Shown here: positions 20,193 to 29,241 of the stretch, in pieces | Position numbering within the stretch: the first letter of the stretch is position 1 | Layout of the letters: each line of letters starts with the position of its first letter | Assembly: GCF_005166025.1 (NCBI RefSeq) | Contig: NZ_CP028923.1 | Location: forward strand, 1,180,001 to 1,244,000 | DNA: 64,000 bases | DNA from: Mangrovivirga cuniculi | Lineage (GTDB): Bacteria; Bacteroidota; Bacteroidia; Cytophagales; Cyclobacteriaceae | Direction: 5' to 3' | Position numbers and translations under genes: made by a program | Notes under the pieces: generated by a model | Database searches by the model: none | The model's input: the letters and a program-made list of their open reading frames with translations, nothing else | What the model was told of the DNA's origin: nothing

Positions 20193-21824
20193 ATGCCAAA
20201 AGGAATATACGACATACCCTACCCAACTAACGAACCGGTAAAAAGCTATGCACCGGGATCTCCTGAACGTGCTGAATTAAAAGCAGCGTTAAAGGAAATG
20301 AAATCTCAGGAAATTGATGTGCCAATGTATATTGGCGGAGAAGAAGTGAGGACTGGAAACAAAATCCCTATGAATCCTCCTTATGAGCATTCTCATGTCC
20401 TTGGACATTTTCATGAAGGCGATTCTTCCCACGTGGAGCGAGCAATAGAAGCTTCTTTAAATGCCAGAGAGCAATGGGCAAGTCTGTCATGGGAACAAAG
20501 AGCATCAATTTTTCTGAAAGCGGCAGATCTTCTAGCTGGTCCATACAGGGCTAAGATCAATGCGGCGACTATGCTGGGACAATCTAAAAGTGCATTCCAG
20601 GCAGAGATTGACGCAGCATGTGAATTTATTGATTTCTTAAGGTTCAATGTTTATTTTATGCAGCAGATCTATGCTGATCAGCCTGACTCAATGCCAGGTG
20701 TTTGGAATAGAATGGAATACAGGCCTCTTGAGGGGTTTATTTTCGCAATTACACCTTTTAACTTTACAGCTATTGCGGGTAACCTTCCTTCTGCACCTGC
20801 TATGATGGGTAATGTGGCTATCTGGAAACCTGCTTATACTCAGGTTTATTCTGCTAACGTTATCATGGAAGTATTCAAAGAAGCAGGATTACCTGATGGT
20901 GTAATCAATTTGATCATGGTAGATGGTCCTGAAGCAGGAGATGTGATTTTCAACCACCACGATTTTGCAGGTCTTCACTTTACAGGCTCAACAGGCGTAT
21001 TCAGACAGCTTTGGAAAACTATCGGTCAGAATATCGATAAATATAAAACGTATCCTCGAATTGTTGGAGAAACAGGTGGTAAGGATTTCATCGTTGCCCA
21101 TCCTTCAGCAAACGCAAAAGAAGTATCCACTGCTATAGTAAGAGGAGGATTTGAATTCCAGGGTCAGAAATGTTCTGCAGCCAGCCGTGTGTATCTTCCA
21201 AAGAGCATGTGGAATGAGGTGAAAGGATATATCGAAGAAGACTTCAAGGATATTCAAATGGGTAGCCCTGAAGACTTTGAGAATTTCTTTAATGCAGTGA
21301 TCGATAAAAGAGCATTCGATAAGATCAGTAAATACATTGACGATGCAAAAGCTTCAGATCTTGTAGAGGTAGTAGTTGGCGGTGAATACGATGATTCTAA
21401 AGGATACTTTATTCAGCCAACTGTATTATTAACTCAGGATCCGATGTACACTACAATGGTCGAAGAAATATTCGGGCCTGTCGTAACAGTTTATCTTTAT
21501 AATGATGAAAACTTTGAAGATACGCTGACATTGGTCGATGAGACTTCTCCTTATGCATTAACAGGAGCAATTTTCTCTAAAGACAGGTATGCAGCTGACC
21601 TTGCGACTAAAAAGCTTGTTAACGCTGCAGGTAACTTCTATATCAATGATAAGCCTACAGGAGCAGTAGTTGGGCAGCAACCATTTGGTGGTGCCAGAGC
21701 TTCAGGTACAAATGATAAAGCAGGATCAATGCTTAACTTATTGAGATGGATAAGTCCGAGAACAATCAAGGAAACCCAGGTTCCGCCTACAAATTATAGA
21801 TATCCATTTATGGATAAAGAATAA
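20193..21824 (+). CDS. pruA: L-glutamate gamma-semialdehyde (1-pyrroline-5-carboxylate) dehydrogenase
   Basis: A 543-residue aldehyde dehydrogenase of the monofunctional P5C dehydrogenase type, the second step of proline breakdown to glutamate. The general base is Glu293 (VGETGGKDF) and the nucleophile Cys327 (FQGQKCSAASR). The NAD-fold GSTGVFRQLW and the ending NYRYPFMDKE fit the group found in Bacteroidota and eukaryotes. No proline dehydrogenase gene is adjacent. A promoter (20137) and a terminator (21835) delimit it as a single-gene unit. Confidence 0.93.
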   Translation: MPKGIYDIPYPTNEPVKSYAPGSPERAELKAALKEMKSQEIDVPMYIGGEEVRTGNKIPMNPPYEHSHVLGHFHEGDSSHVERAIEASLNAREQWASLSWEQRASIFLKAADLLAGPYRAKINAATMLGQSKSAFQAEIDAACEFIDFLRFNVYFMQQIYADQPDSMPGVWNRMEYRPLEGFIFAITPFNFTAIAGNLPSAPAMMGNVAIWKPAYTQVYSANVIMEVFKEAGLPDGVINLIMVDGPEAGDVIFNHHDFAGLHFTGSTGVFRQLWKTIGQNIDKYKTYPRIVGETGGKDFIVAHPSANAKEVSTAIVRGGFEFQGQKCSAASRVYLPKSMWNEVKGYIEEDFKDIQMGSPEDFENFFNAVIDKRAFDKISKYIDDAKASDLVEVVVGGEYDDSKGYFIQPTVLLTQDPMYTTMVEEIFGPVVTVYLYNDENFEDTLTLVDETSPYALTGAIFSKDRYAADLATKKLVNAAGNFYINDKPTGAVVGQQPFGGARASGTNDKAGSMLNLLRWISPRTIKETQVPPTNYRYPFMDKE

Positions 21825-21834
21825 GTTTCTGATA

Positions 21835-21868
21835 ATCCGAGGGTTGTAAAAAACCTTCGGATTTTTCT
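21835..21868 (+). terminator. pruA terminator
   Basis: Stem AATCCGAGGGTT / AACCTTCGGATT (one mismatch) with an A-rich loop and a following T run, just behind the pruA stop. Confidence 0.85.
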
Positions 21869-21889
21869 TAAATTTTTTTGTTTGAAGTG

Positions 21890-21920
21890 TTGCAAAAAAG
21901 ATAGAAGCCGACTAATATTG
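21890..21920 (+). promoter_or_regulatory. Promoter of tRNA-Asn
   Basis: TTG at 21890-21892 and TAATATTG at 21913-21920 with 20 nt between; one mismatch to TAnnTTTG. It lies 35 nt upstream of the tRNA. Confidence 0.6.
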
Positions 21921-21955
21921 CATTCCCATTTGAGGGGAAAACAAATTAAAAAGAT

Positions 21956-22029
21956 TCCTCAGTAGCTCAGCTGGTTAGAGCACCTGACTGTTAATCAGGG
22001 GGTCGTTGGTTCGAGCCCAACCTGAGGAG
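21956..22029 (+). tRNA. tRNA-Asn (anticodon GTT)
   Basis: Seventy-four nucleotides fold as a cloverleaf. The acceptor stem is TCCTCAG/CTGAGGA with discriminator G. The anticodon arm is CCTGA-CTGTTAA-TCAGG with GTT at 21990-21992, and the T-arm contains GGTTCGAGCCC. CCA is not encoded. Its own promoter and terminator flank it. Confidence 0.96.
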
Positions 22030-22038
22030 CAAAATCCA

Positions 22039-22072
22039 AAAGTCTTTCATAGCAATATGAAAGACTTTTTTT
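22039..22072 (+). terminator. tRNA-Asn terminator
   Basis: Perfect stem AAAGTCTTTCAT / ATGAAAGACTTT with a short loop and T run, 10 nt behind the tRNA. Confidence 0.9.
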
Positions 22073-22269
22073 ATTCTGTTTTTTTACTCCAAAGAAGCTT
22101 TTAACCTTTCTTATTGCCTCTTAACATTAAATGCTAGTCTAATTATTTTTTTTTAAGATAAAATCAATATCTTATATAATTATTTAAGGTTAGTGTTCAT
22201 TTCGGAATAAATAGCAATACAGTAAATGCTTTTTAATGAATGAATTTCATATCATAAATTAATGTTAGT

Positions 22270-22989
22270 ATGAAATCAACTCGTATAGTTCCTTTTGTCT
22301 TATTTCTGGGATTTTCATTGTTCTCCTGGCAGGCAAACTCTCAAGTGTTAATATCATTGTTGTTAGGAGATAAGCTAAATACAGAAAAGCTGGAGTTTGG
22401 ATTGGTTGCTGGAATAAACAGATCTTATCTTTCTAATGTCGAAGGAGCTGAAGGCCTGAATAATTTTAACCTGGGATTTTATTTTCATATCAAAATGCTG
22501 GAATCGTCATATCTGAGTACCGGAGTACTTGTTAAATCGAATGTTGGTGCTCAGGGAATGTCTACCTATTTAACAGGCGATGATAATTTAGATGAAGTTT
22601 TTGAAAACGGGGAATTAACAAAAAAAATCCGCTATTTCTATGTTCCTGTGTTATGGCAGCAGCGTTTTAAAAACAGATGGTTATTAGAAGGAGGTTTTCA
22701 GGCTGGATTAAGACATAGAGCTGAAGATGTTTTTGAGGTTGATACTGGAGGAGGTGATGCTAGTTATGAAATAGATGCGCGGGACCAATATACAAGATTT
22801 GATATCGGATTATTGTTTGGCGTAGGTTATAAGTTAAAGCCTATCCCCAAGAGTATGAGTGTAGGTATAAATTATTATCAGGGCTTTACGGATATTATGA
22901 AGATGGGGTCAAACAAAGTAAGAAATTCATCTTTGAATTTTTACTTTAAAGTCCCTATAGGTACTGGTAAGGATGCGGCTGGTGATTGA
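22270..22989 (+). CDS. PorT-like small outer-membrane beta-barrel protein
   Basis: A 239-residue protein with a signal peptide (residues 1-24, ending WQANS-Q). The mature part starts FGLVAGINRSYLSN and proceeds through eight or so Tyr/Gly-rich strands, ending in SSLNFYFKVPIG. This layout (LEFGLVAGIN..., LGFYFHIKM...YLSTGVLV) is that of PorT-family/OMP_b-brl_2 proteins of Bacteroidota. No type IX secretion genes lie nearby, so a PorT role is not implied. It precedes another envelope gene by 36 nt on the same strand. Confidence 0.65.
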   Translation: MKSTRIVPFVLFLGFSLFSWQANSQVLISLLLGDKLNTEKLEFGLVAGINRSYLSNVEGAEGLNNFNLGFYFHIKMLESSYLSTGVLVKSNVGAQGMSTYLTGDDNLDEVFENGELTKKIRYFYVPVLWQQRFKNRWLLEGGFQAGLRHRAEDVFEVDTGGGDASYEIDARDQYTRFDIGLLFGVGYKLKPIPKSMSVGINYYQGFTDIMKMGSNKVRNSSLNFYFKVPIGTGKDAAGD

Positions 22990-23025
22990 TCATATAATTC
23001 TAGGTAAGGTTGAAAAATTGAAAGG

Positions 23026-24084
23026 GTGACTGCATATGTTCGTATTATTCGATTCACAAAAGTTAAAATAGTATCGATACTATTTTTTCTATTGACTCAT
23101 AACTTTGCTTTTGCTCAGCAAACTGAGAATGAACCATTAAGAGTACCTAGTGAAGATGATATTGTTATAACAGCAGAAAGGTATGTTCCCAGGCCTACCT
23201 TCTTAGAATTGTCGTATGAGTCATTTCAGTCGTTTTTTGTTACTGCTAAATATCGTGATGTAAATGAATCTGCGCAGGTCGAACAGAACTTGGTAAGAAA
23301 GATCAAATTCAGATTTCCCATTATACTTAAAGATAGATTGAATTTAATTGGTGGGTTTGGGTACCGTCATGAACAATTTAAATTCGAAAAACAGTCAGAT
23401 CCTGATTTTCCCTTATTTGTTCGATTTGAAGACAAGCCTCTGAAGCAAATAGCCTTTAAGCTGTATTTTAAAAAAGACCTGCAGAAGGATCATTTTCTAT
23501 ATATTTATCTCCAGAGTTCGCTCAATAGTGATGTACCTACATTTGATGATTTAAGTGATCAATTAAAATTATCGCTGACCACTATATATGGTAAAAACAT
23601 TAGTCCTCATAAATCTATAGGGTATGGAATATCTTTTGGATATGATTTTGGGCGCCCCGCCATTTATCCAGTGTTTATTTTAAATAATAATTTCAATCTG
23701 AATTGGGGTTATGAATTGTTATTGCCTAAAAAAGCTCAGATCAGGTATTCGCCTAATAATTCCAATCATTTTTATACAGGTGTTGAAGTTCAGGGAGCTA
23801 GTTATCATTTGCGAAATGAAGTGCTTCAGGATTTCTCAAAATTAGAATTCAGGAGGTCATCTATTCGTGCTTTGTTTACTTATGAGAGAGAGGTGTATGA
23901 TTGGATTTGGGTCGGTTTGAAGATCGGTTATCGTTATCCAATTAACATATACATAAGTGAACCCAGAAAGAGGAGGAGAGATGCTTTGATCTTATTAGAT
24001 GCTAATGGTGCGCCCTATCTTCGGTTTTCAATTTTCCTGGTTCCACCGAAGGTATTGATTGATAAGGCGAAATCCAGCTTTTGA
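23026..24084 (+). CDS. Secreted DUF6268-like barrel protein
   Basis: A 352-residue protein that starts with GTG; no in-frame ATG precedes the signal peptide (IVSILFFLLTHNFAFA-Q, ending about residue 30). The mature part has regular amphipathic strands with motifs such as FLELSYESFQSF and GYGISFGYDFGRPA, resembling uncharacterised DUF6268 envelope proteins. That family call is tentative. It lies 36 nt behind the PorT-like gene and probably shares its transcript; a bidirectional terminator follows at 24151. Confidence 0.6.
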   Translation: MTAYVRIIRFTKVKIVSILFFLLTHNFAFAQQTENEPLRVPSEDDIVITAERYVPRPTFLELSYESFQSFFVTAKYRDVNESAQVEQNLVRKIKFRFPIILKDRLNLIGGFGYRHEQFKFEKQSDPDFPLFVRFEDKPLKQIAFKLYFKKDLQKDHFLYIYLQSSLNSDVPTFDDLSDQLKLSLTTIYGKNISPHKSIGYGISFGYDFGRPAIYPVFILNNNFNLNWGYELLLPKKAQIRYSPNNSNHFYTGVEVQGASYHLRNEVLQDFSKLEFRRSSIRALFTYEREVYDWIWVGLKIGYRYPINIYISEPRKRRRDALILLDANGAPYLRFSIFLVPPKVLIDKAKSSF

Positions 24085-24150
24085 TTTTGAGATCAGTAGT
24101 AAAAAAATATTAGCTATGACTTTAAGTAGAATGGAATGTGGAGGATAAAA

Positions 24151-24181
24151 AAAGCTCCGAAACCGGAGCTTTAATTTTTTT
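24151..24181. terminator. Bidirectional terminator
   Basis: Stem AAAGCTCCG / CGGAGCTTT with an A run on one side and a T run on the other, between two convergent genes; it can serve both strands and overlaps the last bases of the leftward gene. Confidence 0.85.
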
Positions 24182-24632
24182 ATAATCCTCTAAACATTCT
24201 TCCTGCCTGATCCCAGGGGATTCTGGAAAGGATAAGAATAAGAGCAATTAAGTTGTAAATTAACATAGCTTTGTATTTGCTCTTGTCTGTTGTACCTTTT
24301 TTAATCTTTATTCTTCCAATTTGAGCTACTACAACAGCAATAATCATAATTGAGATATGCTCAACAGCCCAATACCTCAAGGAGGCTTCTTTCATTACAT
24401 TGGCTCCGGAGCTAAATGCATCCAGTCCGAGTGGGCTGTAAATAAAATAAAGAATCAGTCCAATAAGAAGCTGTAAGTGCATTGAGCCAATAAATGCAGC
24501 ACTTAGACCATTTTGAGCCTTTCCAAATGGTTTGCCCGACATGCCTGTTAAACCCATAATAATTGTTACCAGGGCCAGGATCAATATAATCCATCTTAGC
24601 CAGCTATGAGTAAATAATAAAAATTCGTACAT
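24180..24632 (-). CDS. Cytochrome-b-like four-helix membrane protein
   Basis: A 150-residue protein with four predicted TM helices (about residues 8-27, 44-64, 88-106, 123-140). Histidines occur within or at the ends of helices (THSWLRW near the start, GSMHLQLLIG, AVEHISIM), a spacing seen in small cytochrome-b-type proteins of Bacteroidota. Heme binding is an inference. No electron-transfer partner gene is adjacent. Confidence 0.6.
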   Translation of the reverse strand: MYEFLLFTHSWLRWIILILALVTIIMGLTGMSGKPFGKAQNGLSAAFIGSMHLQLLIGLILYFIYSPLGLDAFSSGANVMKEASLRYWAVEHISIMIIAVVVAQIGRIKIKKGTTDKSKYKAMLIYNLIALILILSRIPWDQAGRMFRGL

Positions 24633-24748
24633 ATTCTGTGTGTTTATTTTTCAAGGGTAAAAATATAATATAAACTATCGCGTACCAATTTGTAGATGAT
24701 CTTTATATAAAACAACAGAATTTGATAATTTGAAATTTGCTAATATGA

Positions 24749-24799
24749 CATAATGACTTGTTTATTATTTTTTTTACCATTAAAAAGCGTCATAATGAC
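24749..24799. promoter_or_regulatory. Two palindromic CATAATGAC elements upstream of hsp20
   Basis: GTCAT-A-ATGAC at 24789-24799 is a perfect 11-bp palindrome. A one-mismatch copy (GACAT-A-ATGAC) lies at 24747-24757, 42 bp away or four helical turns. Both lie 84-136 bp upstream of the small heat-shock gene. It is not the CIRCE element. Operator function is an inference. Confidence 0.4.
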
Positions 24800-24882
24800 A
24801 TGCTTTTTGAACGATTTTAGAGTTGGCACATTTTTGAATGATATGATTTTGAAATTGATTTTAAACATAAAATATTATAGAT

Positions 24883-25311
24883 ATGGCATTATTAACATAT
24901 AAACCGAACGTAGAAAATTCACTGGATAGTGTTTTCAGAAAATTATTCGATGACCTTTCAGAGGGTGTGGTTGATTCAAAACCGAACTCATTTTCTCCGA
25001 GAACAGATATTTTCGAAACTGAAAAAGAATTTATAATGGAGCTTGCTGTTCCCGGAATGGAAAAGAAGGATTTCAAAATTGACCTGGATGATGATTTGCT
25101 TTTAATCTCAGGAGAGCGAAAAAGAGAAGAGAAAGAAGGAGTTAAATACTATAGAAATGAGCAGCTTTTTGGGGTTTTTGAGAAGTCATTTAAAGTGACG
25201 GAGTTGATAGACAAAGAAAATATTAAGGCATCCTATGAAGCGGGAATTTTAAGAATAGCACTTCCTAAAATCGAAAAGAAGGAAACCAAAAAAGTGATTG
25301 ATATTAAATAA
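24883..25311 (+). CDS. Small heat-shock protein, Hsp20/alpha-crystallin family
   Basis: A 142-residue ATP-independent chaperone that holds unfolding proteins. The alpha-crystallin domain runs from about residue 38 (SPRTDIFETEKEFIMELAVPG) to 132, with the family hallmark AGILRIALPK near residues 121-130 and the C-terminal I-x-I-like VIDIK tail. The short N-terminal arm is normal for the bacterial class. It is a single gene with a terminator at 25333 and palindromic elements upstream. Confidence 0.95.
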   Translation: MALLTYKPNVENSLDSVFRKLFDDLSEGVVDSKPNSFSPRTDIFETEKEFIMELAVPGMEKKDFKIDLDDDLLLISGERKREEKEGVKYYRNEQLFGVFEKSFKVTELIDKENIKASYEAGILRIALPKIEKKETKKVIDIK

Positions 25312-25332
25312 AGTTGATTGGTGAATGGTTTG

Positions 25333-25362
25333 AAGGGATGCGTCGTGTATCCCTTTTTTTTT
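25333..25362 (+). terminator. hsp20 terminator
   Basis: Stem AAGGGAT / ATCCCTT with a 9-nt loop and a long T run, 22 nt behind the stop. Confidence 0.85.
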
Positions 25363-25453
25363 GATTTTTTAAACTGCTGGGTTAAAGATTGTTAAAGGTA
25401 AACACTTTGCCAAATTAGTGCGTTAGATTAATATGTAAACTAAGAAATAGGCT

Positions 25454-26911
25454 ATGAACAGATACAATTATTTTATTGGATTATTTGTTGCCGCATTTTT
25501 CGGAGGAATTGTGGCAATGGGAGGATTTTATTTTATAGGTGGTCAGGAGACGAAAGTAATTGAAGCCAGCCCTAACGAGACGGTCAGGTTTTCAAATTTT
25601 GTTCCTGACGAGGATTATATAGTTCCTGAAGGGTTAAATTTTATTCATGCTGCAGAAAAAACAACTCCTGCGGTAGTGCATATTAGGTCAAAGGTTATTC
25701 AACAACCTACGAGTGGAAGTTCGCAGAATCCTCTGTTTGATTTTTTTCAGCCAAGAGGAGGGCAACGCATGCCAATGGCTGCCTCCGGTTCAGGAGTAAT
25801 CGTTTCTTCAGATGGCTATATAGTAACTAACAATCATGTTATTGATAATGCTGATGAAGTGAGTGTTACACTTTCTGACAACAGGCAGTATACTGCTGAG
25901 GTAATCGGCACAGACCCTAATACAGATTTGGCTCTTATAAAGATCGAATCAGAAACGAATTTACCATTTCTTAAACTCGCTGATTCCGATGATGTAAAAG
26001 TCGGTGAATGGGTTTTAGCAGTGGGTAATCCGTTTGAATTAAATAGTACGGTTACAGCAGGAATTGTGAGTGCTAAAGCGAGGAATATTAATATAATGAG
26101 AACTCGCTATGGAATTGAGACTTTTATTCAGACTGATGCAGCAGTAAATCCGGGTAACAGTGGTGGAGCTTTAGTGGATCTGAATGGAGACTTAATAGGA
26201 ATCAATACTGCTATTGCATCTAATACAGGTAGCTATCAGGGGTATAGTTTTGCAGTGCCATCATCTCTTGTTAAAAAGGTTATGGAAGATTTAAGGGAGT
26301 ATGGAGTGGTACAAAGACCTTTATTAGGTGTGGAGATCGTATCTAATAATGCTCAGATTGCTGAACAGGAAGATCTTGAGGTTGTAGATGGTGTTTATAT
26401 TGCAAATGTATCAGCCGGAGGTGCTGCAGAAGAAGCAGGAATTAAGCCCGGTGATGTTGTGATAGAGATTGACGGTGAGAAGATCAATAATTCAGCTGAA
26501 CTACAGGAAATGGTTGCACTTCACAGACCTGGCGATGTGATCGAAGTAAAAGTTAACCGTGATGGTAAAAATAAAAGTTTTGAAGCTAAGCTTAAAAACC
26601 AGAATATGGGTTATGAGGTTGTTGAGCTGGAAGAAAGGGGTGAAGCCGGAGGAGCTACAGTGGTCGTTCCATCTGCGGATGTAATGGAAAAACTGGGTAT
26701 CGATAATGGGGTGATGTTGAAAGACATCTCCGGTACACGCTGGGAGCAATTAGGTATTGACGAAGGGTTTATTTTGACTAAAATCAATAATCGTCAAATC
26801 AGTAATCCTGATGAGCTGAGTCAGATACTCAGGCAGTCAGATGGTAAAAGAGTAAAAATAGAAGGAGTTTATCCTGACGGTCGTGAACTGGTTTACGGGT
26901 TCACATGGTAG
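25454..26911 (+). CDS. htrA: HtrA/Deg family periplasmic serine protease
   Basis: A 485-residue protease-chaperone with an N-terminal TM/signal (residues 7-30). The trypsin-like domain carries the triad His128 (TNNHVID), Asp158 (PNTDLALI) and Ser236 (NPGNSGGALV). A full PDZ domain follows (about 287-375, GAAEEAGIKPGDVVIEIDG), then a degenerate second PDZ to the end. The family degrades or refolds misfolded envelope proteins. It follows hsp20 by 142 bp, making a small proteostasis pair, though each has its own terminator. Confidence 0.95.
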   Translation: MNRYNYFIGLFVAAFFGGIVAMGGFYFIGGQETKVIEASPNETVRFSNFVPDEDYIVPEGLNFIHAAEKTTPAVVHIRSKVIQQPTSGSSQNPLFDFFQPRGGQRMPMAASGSGVIVSSDGYIVTNNHVIDNADEVSVTLSDNRQYTAEVIGTDPNTDLALIKIESETNLPFLKLADSDDVKVGEWVLAVGNPFELNSTVTAGIVSAKARNINIMRTRYGIETFIQTDAAVNPGNSGGALVDLNGDLIGINTAIASNTGSYQGYSFAVPSSLVKKVMEDLREYGVVQRPLLGVEIVSNNAQIAEQEDLEVVDGVYIANVSAGGAAEEAGIKPGDVVIEIDGEKINNSAELQEMVALHRPGDVIEVKVNRDGKNKSFEAKLKNQNMGYEVVELEERGEAGGATVVVPSADVMEKLGIDNGVMLKDISGTRWEQLGIDEGFILTKINNRQISNPDELSQILRQSDGKRVKIEGVYPDGRELVYGFTW

Positions 26912-26931
26912 TAATAATCGAATAAAAAATT

Positions 26932-26968
26932 GAGAGCGGTGAAATTAATTCACCGCTCTTTTTTTTAC
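26932..26968 (+). terminator. htrA terminator
   Basis: Perfect stem GAGCGGTGAA / TTCACCGCTC with a 5-nt loop and eight T, 20 nt behind the stop. Confidence 0.92.
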
Positions 26969-27041
26969 AATATGTTTCAGAGCAAAAGTTAATTATTATC
27001 TTTAAAGCCTCAATAATAAACACAACCAAAATTCGAAAGCA

Positions 27042-28592
27042 ATGAGTATTAAAAAGTCATTTGGAATCGAGGAAGCCCTTAATTTATTTGGAATTAAAGA
27101 TAAGAATCCAGGAACACTTGTCGGTGAAAAATCAATCACAGGCACAGGAGAATATATCGAAAGCTCATCCCCTGTTGACGGTGGATCTTTAGGTAGCGTT
27201 GATGTAACATCTAAAGAAGCTTATGATCAGGTCATCGAAGAAACATCTAAAGCATTTAAGGAATGGAGGATGATGCCAGCTCCAAAAAGAGGAGAGATCA
27301 TCAGGCAGATCGGTGAGGCTTTAAGAGAGTATAAAGAACCTTTAGGAAAGCTTGTTTCTTATGAAATGGGTAAATCTCTGCAGGAAGGATATGGTGAAGT
27401 ACAGGAAATGATCGATATCTGTGATTTTGCGGTAGGCTTAAGCCGTCAGCTTTATGGGTTAACCATGCATTCGGAAAGACCCGGGCACAGAATGTATGAG
27501 CAGTATCATCCGCTAGGAGTTGTAGGAATTATTTCAGCTTTTAATTTTCCTGTAGCGGTATGGAGCTGGAACTCGATGCTCGCATGGGTATGTGGAGACG
27601 TTTGTATCTGGAAACCTTCTGAAAAAACACCAATTACTGCATTAGCTTGCCAGAAGATTACCACAGAGGTATTGAAAAAGAATAATGTACCAACAGCCAT
27701 CTCATGTGTCATCAATGGTGATTATAAAGTTGGAGAAATGATGACTTCAGACAAGCGTGTGCCATTGATATCAGCTACAGGAAGTATCCGAATGGGAAAA
27801 ATCGTAGCTCAGGCAGTAGGGGCCAGATTAGGGAAAACCTTATTAGAGCTCGGTGGTAATAATGCTATAATAATTTCTAAGGACGCAGATCTTGATATAG
27901 CAATCAGAGGAGCATTATTTGGTGCTGTCGGAACTGCCGGTCAGAGATGTACAAGTACCCGACGCCTTATAATTCATGAAGATGTATATGATGAGGTTAA
28001 AGAAAGACTTGTAAATGCTTACGGAAAACTTAAGATCGGTAATCCACTTGATCAGTCAAACCAGGTAGGACCATTGATCGATACTCATGCGGTGGATCAG
28101 TACACAAAATCTATCGAAGCAGTAAAAGCTGAAGGTGGAACAACTGTAATTGATGGTGAAGTATTAAAAGGTGAAGAATACGAAACCGGTACTTATGTAA
28201 AGCCAGCAATTTTTGAGGTTGAAAATCATTTCGAAATCGTTCAGCATGAAACATTTGCTCCGATACTTTATATGATGAAATACAGTGATCTTGAAGATGC
28301 TATCGAGATGCAAAATGCAGTTCCTCAGGGGCTTTCTTCTGCTATTATGTCGACGAATATCAGGGAAACAGAGATGTTCCTTTCTCATGCGGGTTCTGAT
28401 TGTGGTATTGCCAATGTTAACATCGGAACATCAGGTGCTGAGATTGGTGGTGCCTTTGGCGGTGAAAAAGAAACCGGTGGAGGACGTGAATCGGGTAGTG
28501 ATGCCTGGAAGGTATACATGAGGAGACAAACGAATACCATTAATTACTCTACTCAGTTGCCATTGGCACAGGGGATCGAGTTTGATATCTAG
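27042..28592 (+). CDS. ALDH7-type aldehyde dehydrogenase (alpha-aminoadipate semialdehyde dehydrogenase-like)
   Basis: A 516-residue NAD-dependent aldehyde dehydrogenase. Base Glu269 lies in LLELGGNNA and nucleophile Cys303 in GQRCTSTRR. The distinctive LGGNNA, the SAFNFPVAVWSWN stretch and the end GGEKETGGGRESGSDAWKVYMRR match the antiquitin/ALDH7 group, which oxidises alpha-aminoadipate semialdehyde in lysine breakdown. Related substrates cannot be excluded. No other lysine-catabolic gene is visible here. Confidence 0.88.
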   Translation: MSIKKSFGIEEALNLFGIKDKNPGTLVGEKSITGTGEYIESSSPVDGGSLGSVDVTSKEAYDQVIEETSKAFKEWRMMPAPKRGEIIRQIGEALREYKEPLGKLVSYEMGKSLQEGYGEVQEMIDICDFAVGLSRQLYGLTMHSERPGHRMYEQYHPLGVVGIISAFNFPVAVWSWNSMLAWVCGDVCIWKPSEKTPITALACQKITTEVLKKNNVPTAISCVINGDYKVGEMMTSDKRVPLISATGSIRMGKIVAQAVGARLGKTLLELGGNNAIIISKDADLDIAIRGALFGAVGTAGQRCTSTRRLIIHEDVYDEVKERLVNAYGKLKIGNPLDQSNQVGPLIDTHAVDQYTKSIEAVKAEGGTTVIDGEVLKGEEYETGTYVKPAIFEVENHFEIVQHETFAPILYMMKYSDLEDAIEMQNAVPQGLSSAIMSTNIRETEMFLSHAGSDCGIANVNIGTSGAEIGGAFGGEKETGGGRESGSDAWKVYMRRQTNTINYSTQLPLAQGIEFDI

Positions 28593-28743
28593 GTATAGAT
28601 CGTAAAAACATTTTGATACTAATAAGTCTCTACATATATTGTGTCACAATAAGACATATTTGAACATCATATTTTGAGGTTCACCTTAAATGTTTTATTT
28701 TGGTACCAATACAAATTATAACAGGATTTAAGATATATAATAG

Positions 28744-29154
28744 ATGGCAGATAATAAATACTTTTCGGTAATGCTCATTGATGACAATGAGATAGACAAT
28801 CTGATCAATCAGAAGATGATTGAAGCCGCAAATATTACTGAGCATATTTATGTGCACACTGGCGCTAAAAGTGCGATTGAATTTCTGAGAAATATTGAAA
28901 AACTCGGTGATAATATCGGAAAGGTTTTGCCGGAAGTGATATTCTTAGATATAGATATGCCTTTAATGGATGGCTTTCAGTTCCTTGATGAGTTTGAAAA
29001 GCTTTCTGAAGATACAAAAGGGCAGTGTAAGATTGTGATGTTGACATCTTCTATAAACCCTCAGGATGTAAACAAATCACAGAAGTACAGTTATGTGAAG
29101 AAGTACATTAATAAACCTCTTTCACAGGAAAATCTGGAAACCTTATCTATTTAG
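28744..29154 (+). CDS. Single-domain response regulator
   Basis: A 136-residue CheY-like receiver with no output domain. The acidic pair is Asp13-Asp14 (LIDDNEIDN), the phospho-acceptor Asp69 (IFLDIDMP), the switch Thr101/Ser102 (MLTSS) and the conserved Lys124 (YINKPL). All key residues are present, so it should be phosphorylatable. No histidine kinase gene is adjacent; it is flanked by aldehyde dehydrogenase and lipoamide dehydrogenase genes, so its partner is unknown. Confidence 0.92.
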   Translation: MADNKYFSVMLIDDNEIDNLINQKMIEAANITEHIYVHTGAKSAIEFLRNIEKLGDNIGKVLPEVIFLDIDMPLMDGFQFLDEFEKLSEDTKGQCKIVMLTSSINPQDVNKSQKYSYVKKYINKPLSQENLETLSI

Positions 29155-29191
29155 TACTGTTATTATTATTGAATATACTGTTTTAGCAAAT

Positions 29192-29219
29192 AAAAAAAGC
29201 CGGGTTTGACCCGGCTTTT
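29192..29219. terminator. Bidirectional terminator
   Basis: Stem AAAGCCGGG / CCCGGCTTT with loop TTTGA and A/T runs on both sides, between convergent genes. Confidence 0.88.
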
Positions 29220-29241
29220 ATATTTTTATACTTTCTAATTT

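Noticed and set aside
24824-24838. Sigma-54 promoter (TGGCAC...TTGA) before hsp20
   Set aside because: The distance between the two blocks is one base short and the GC of the -12 element is missing.
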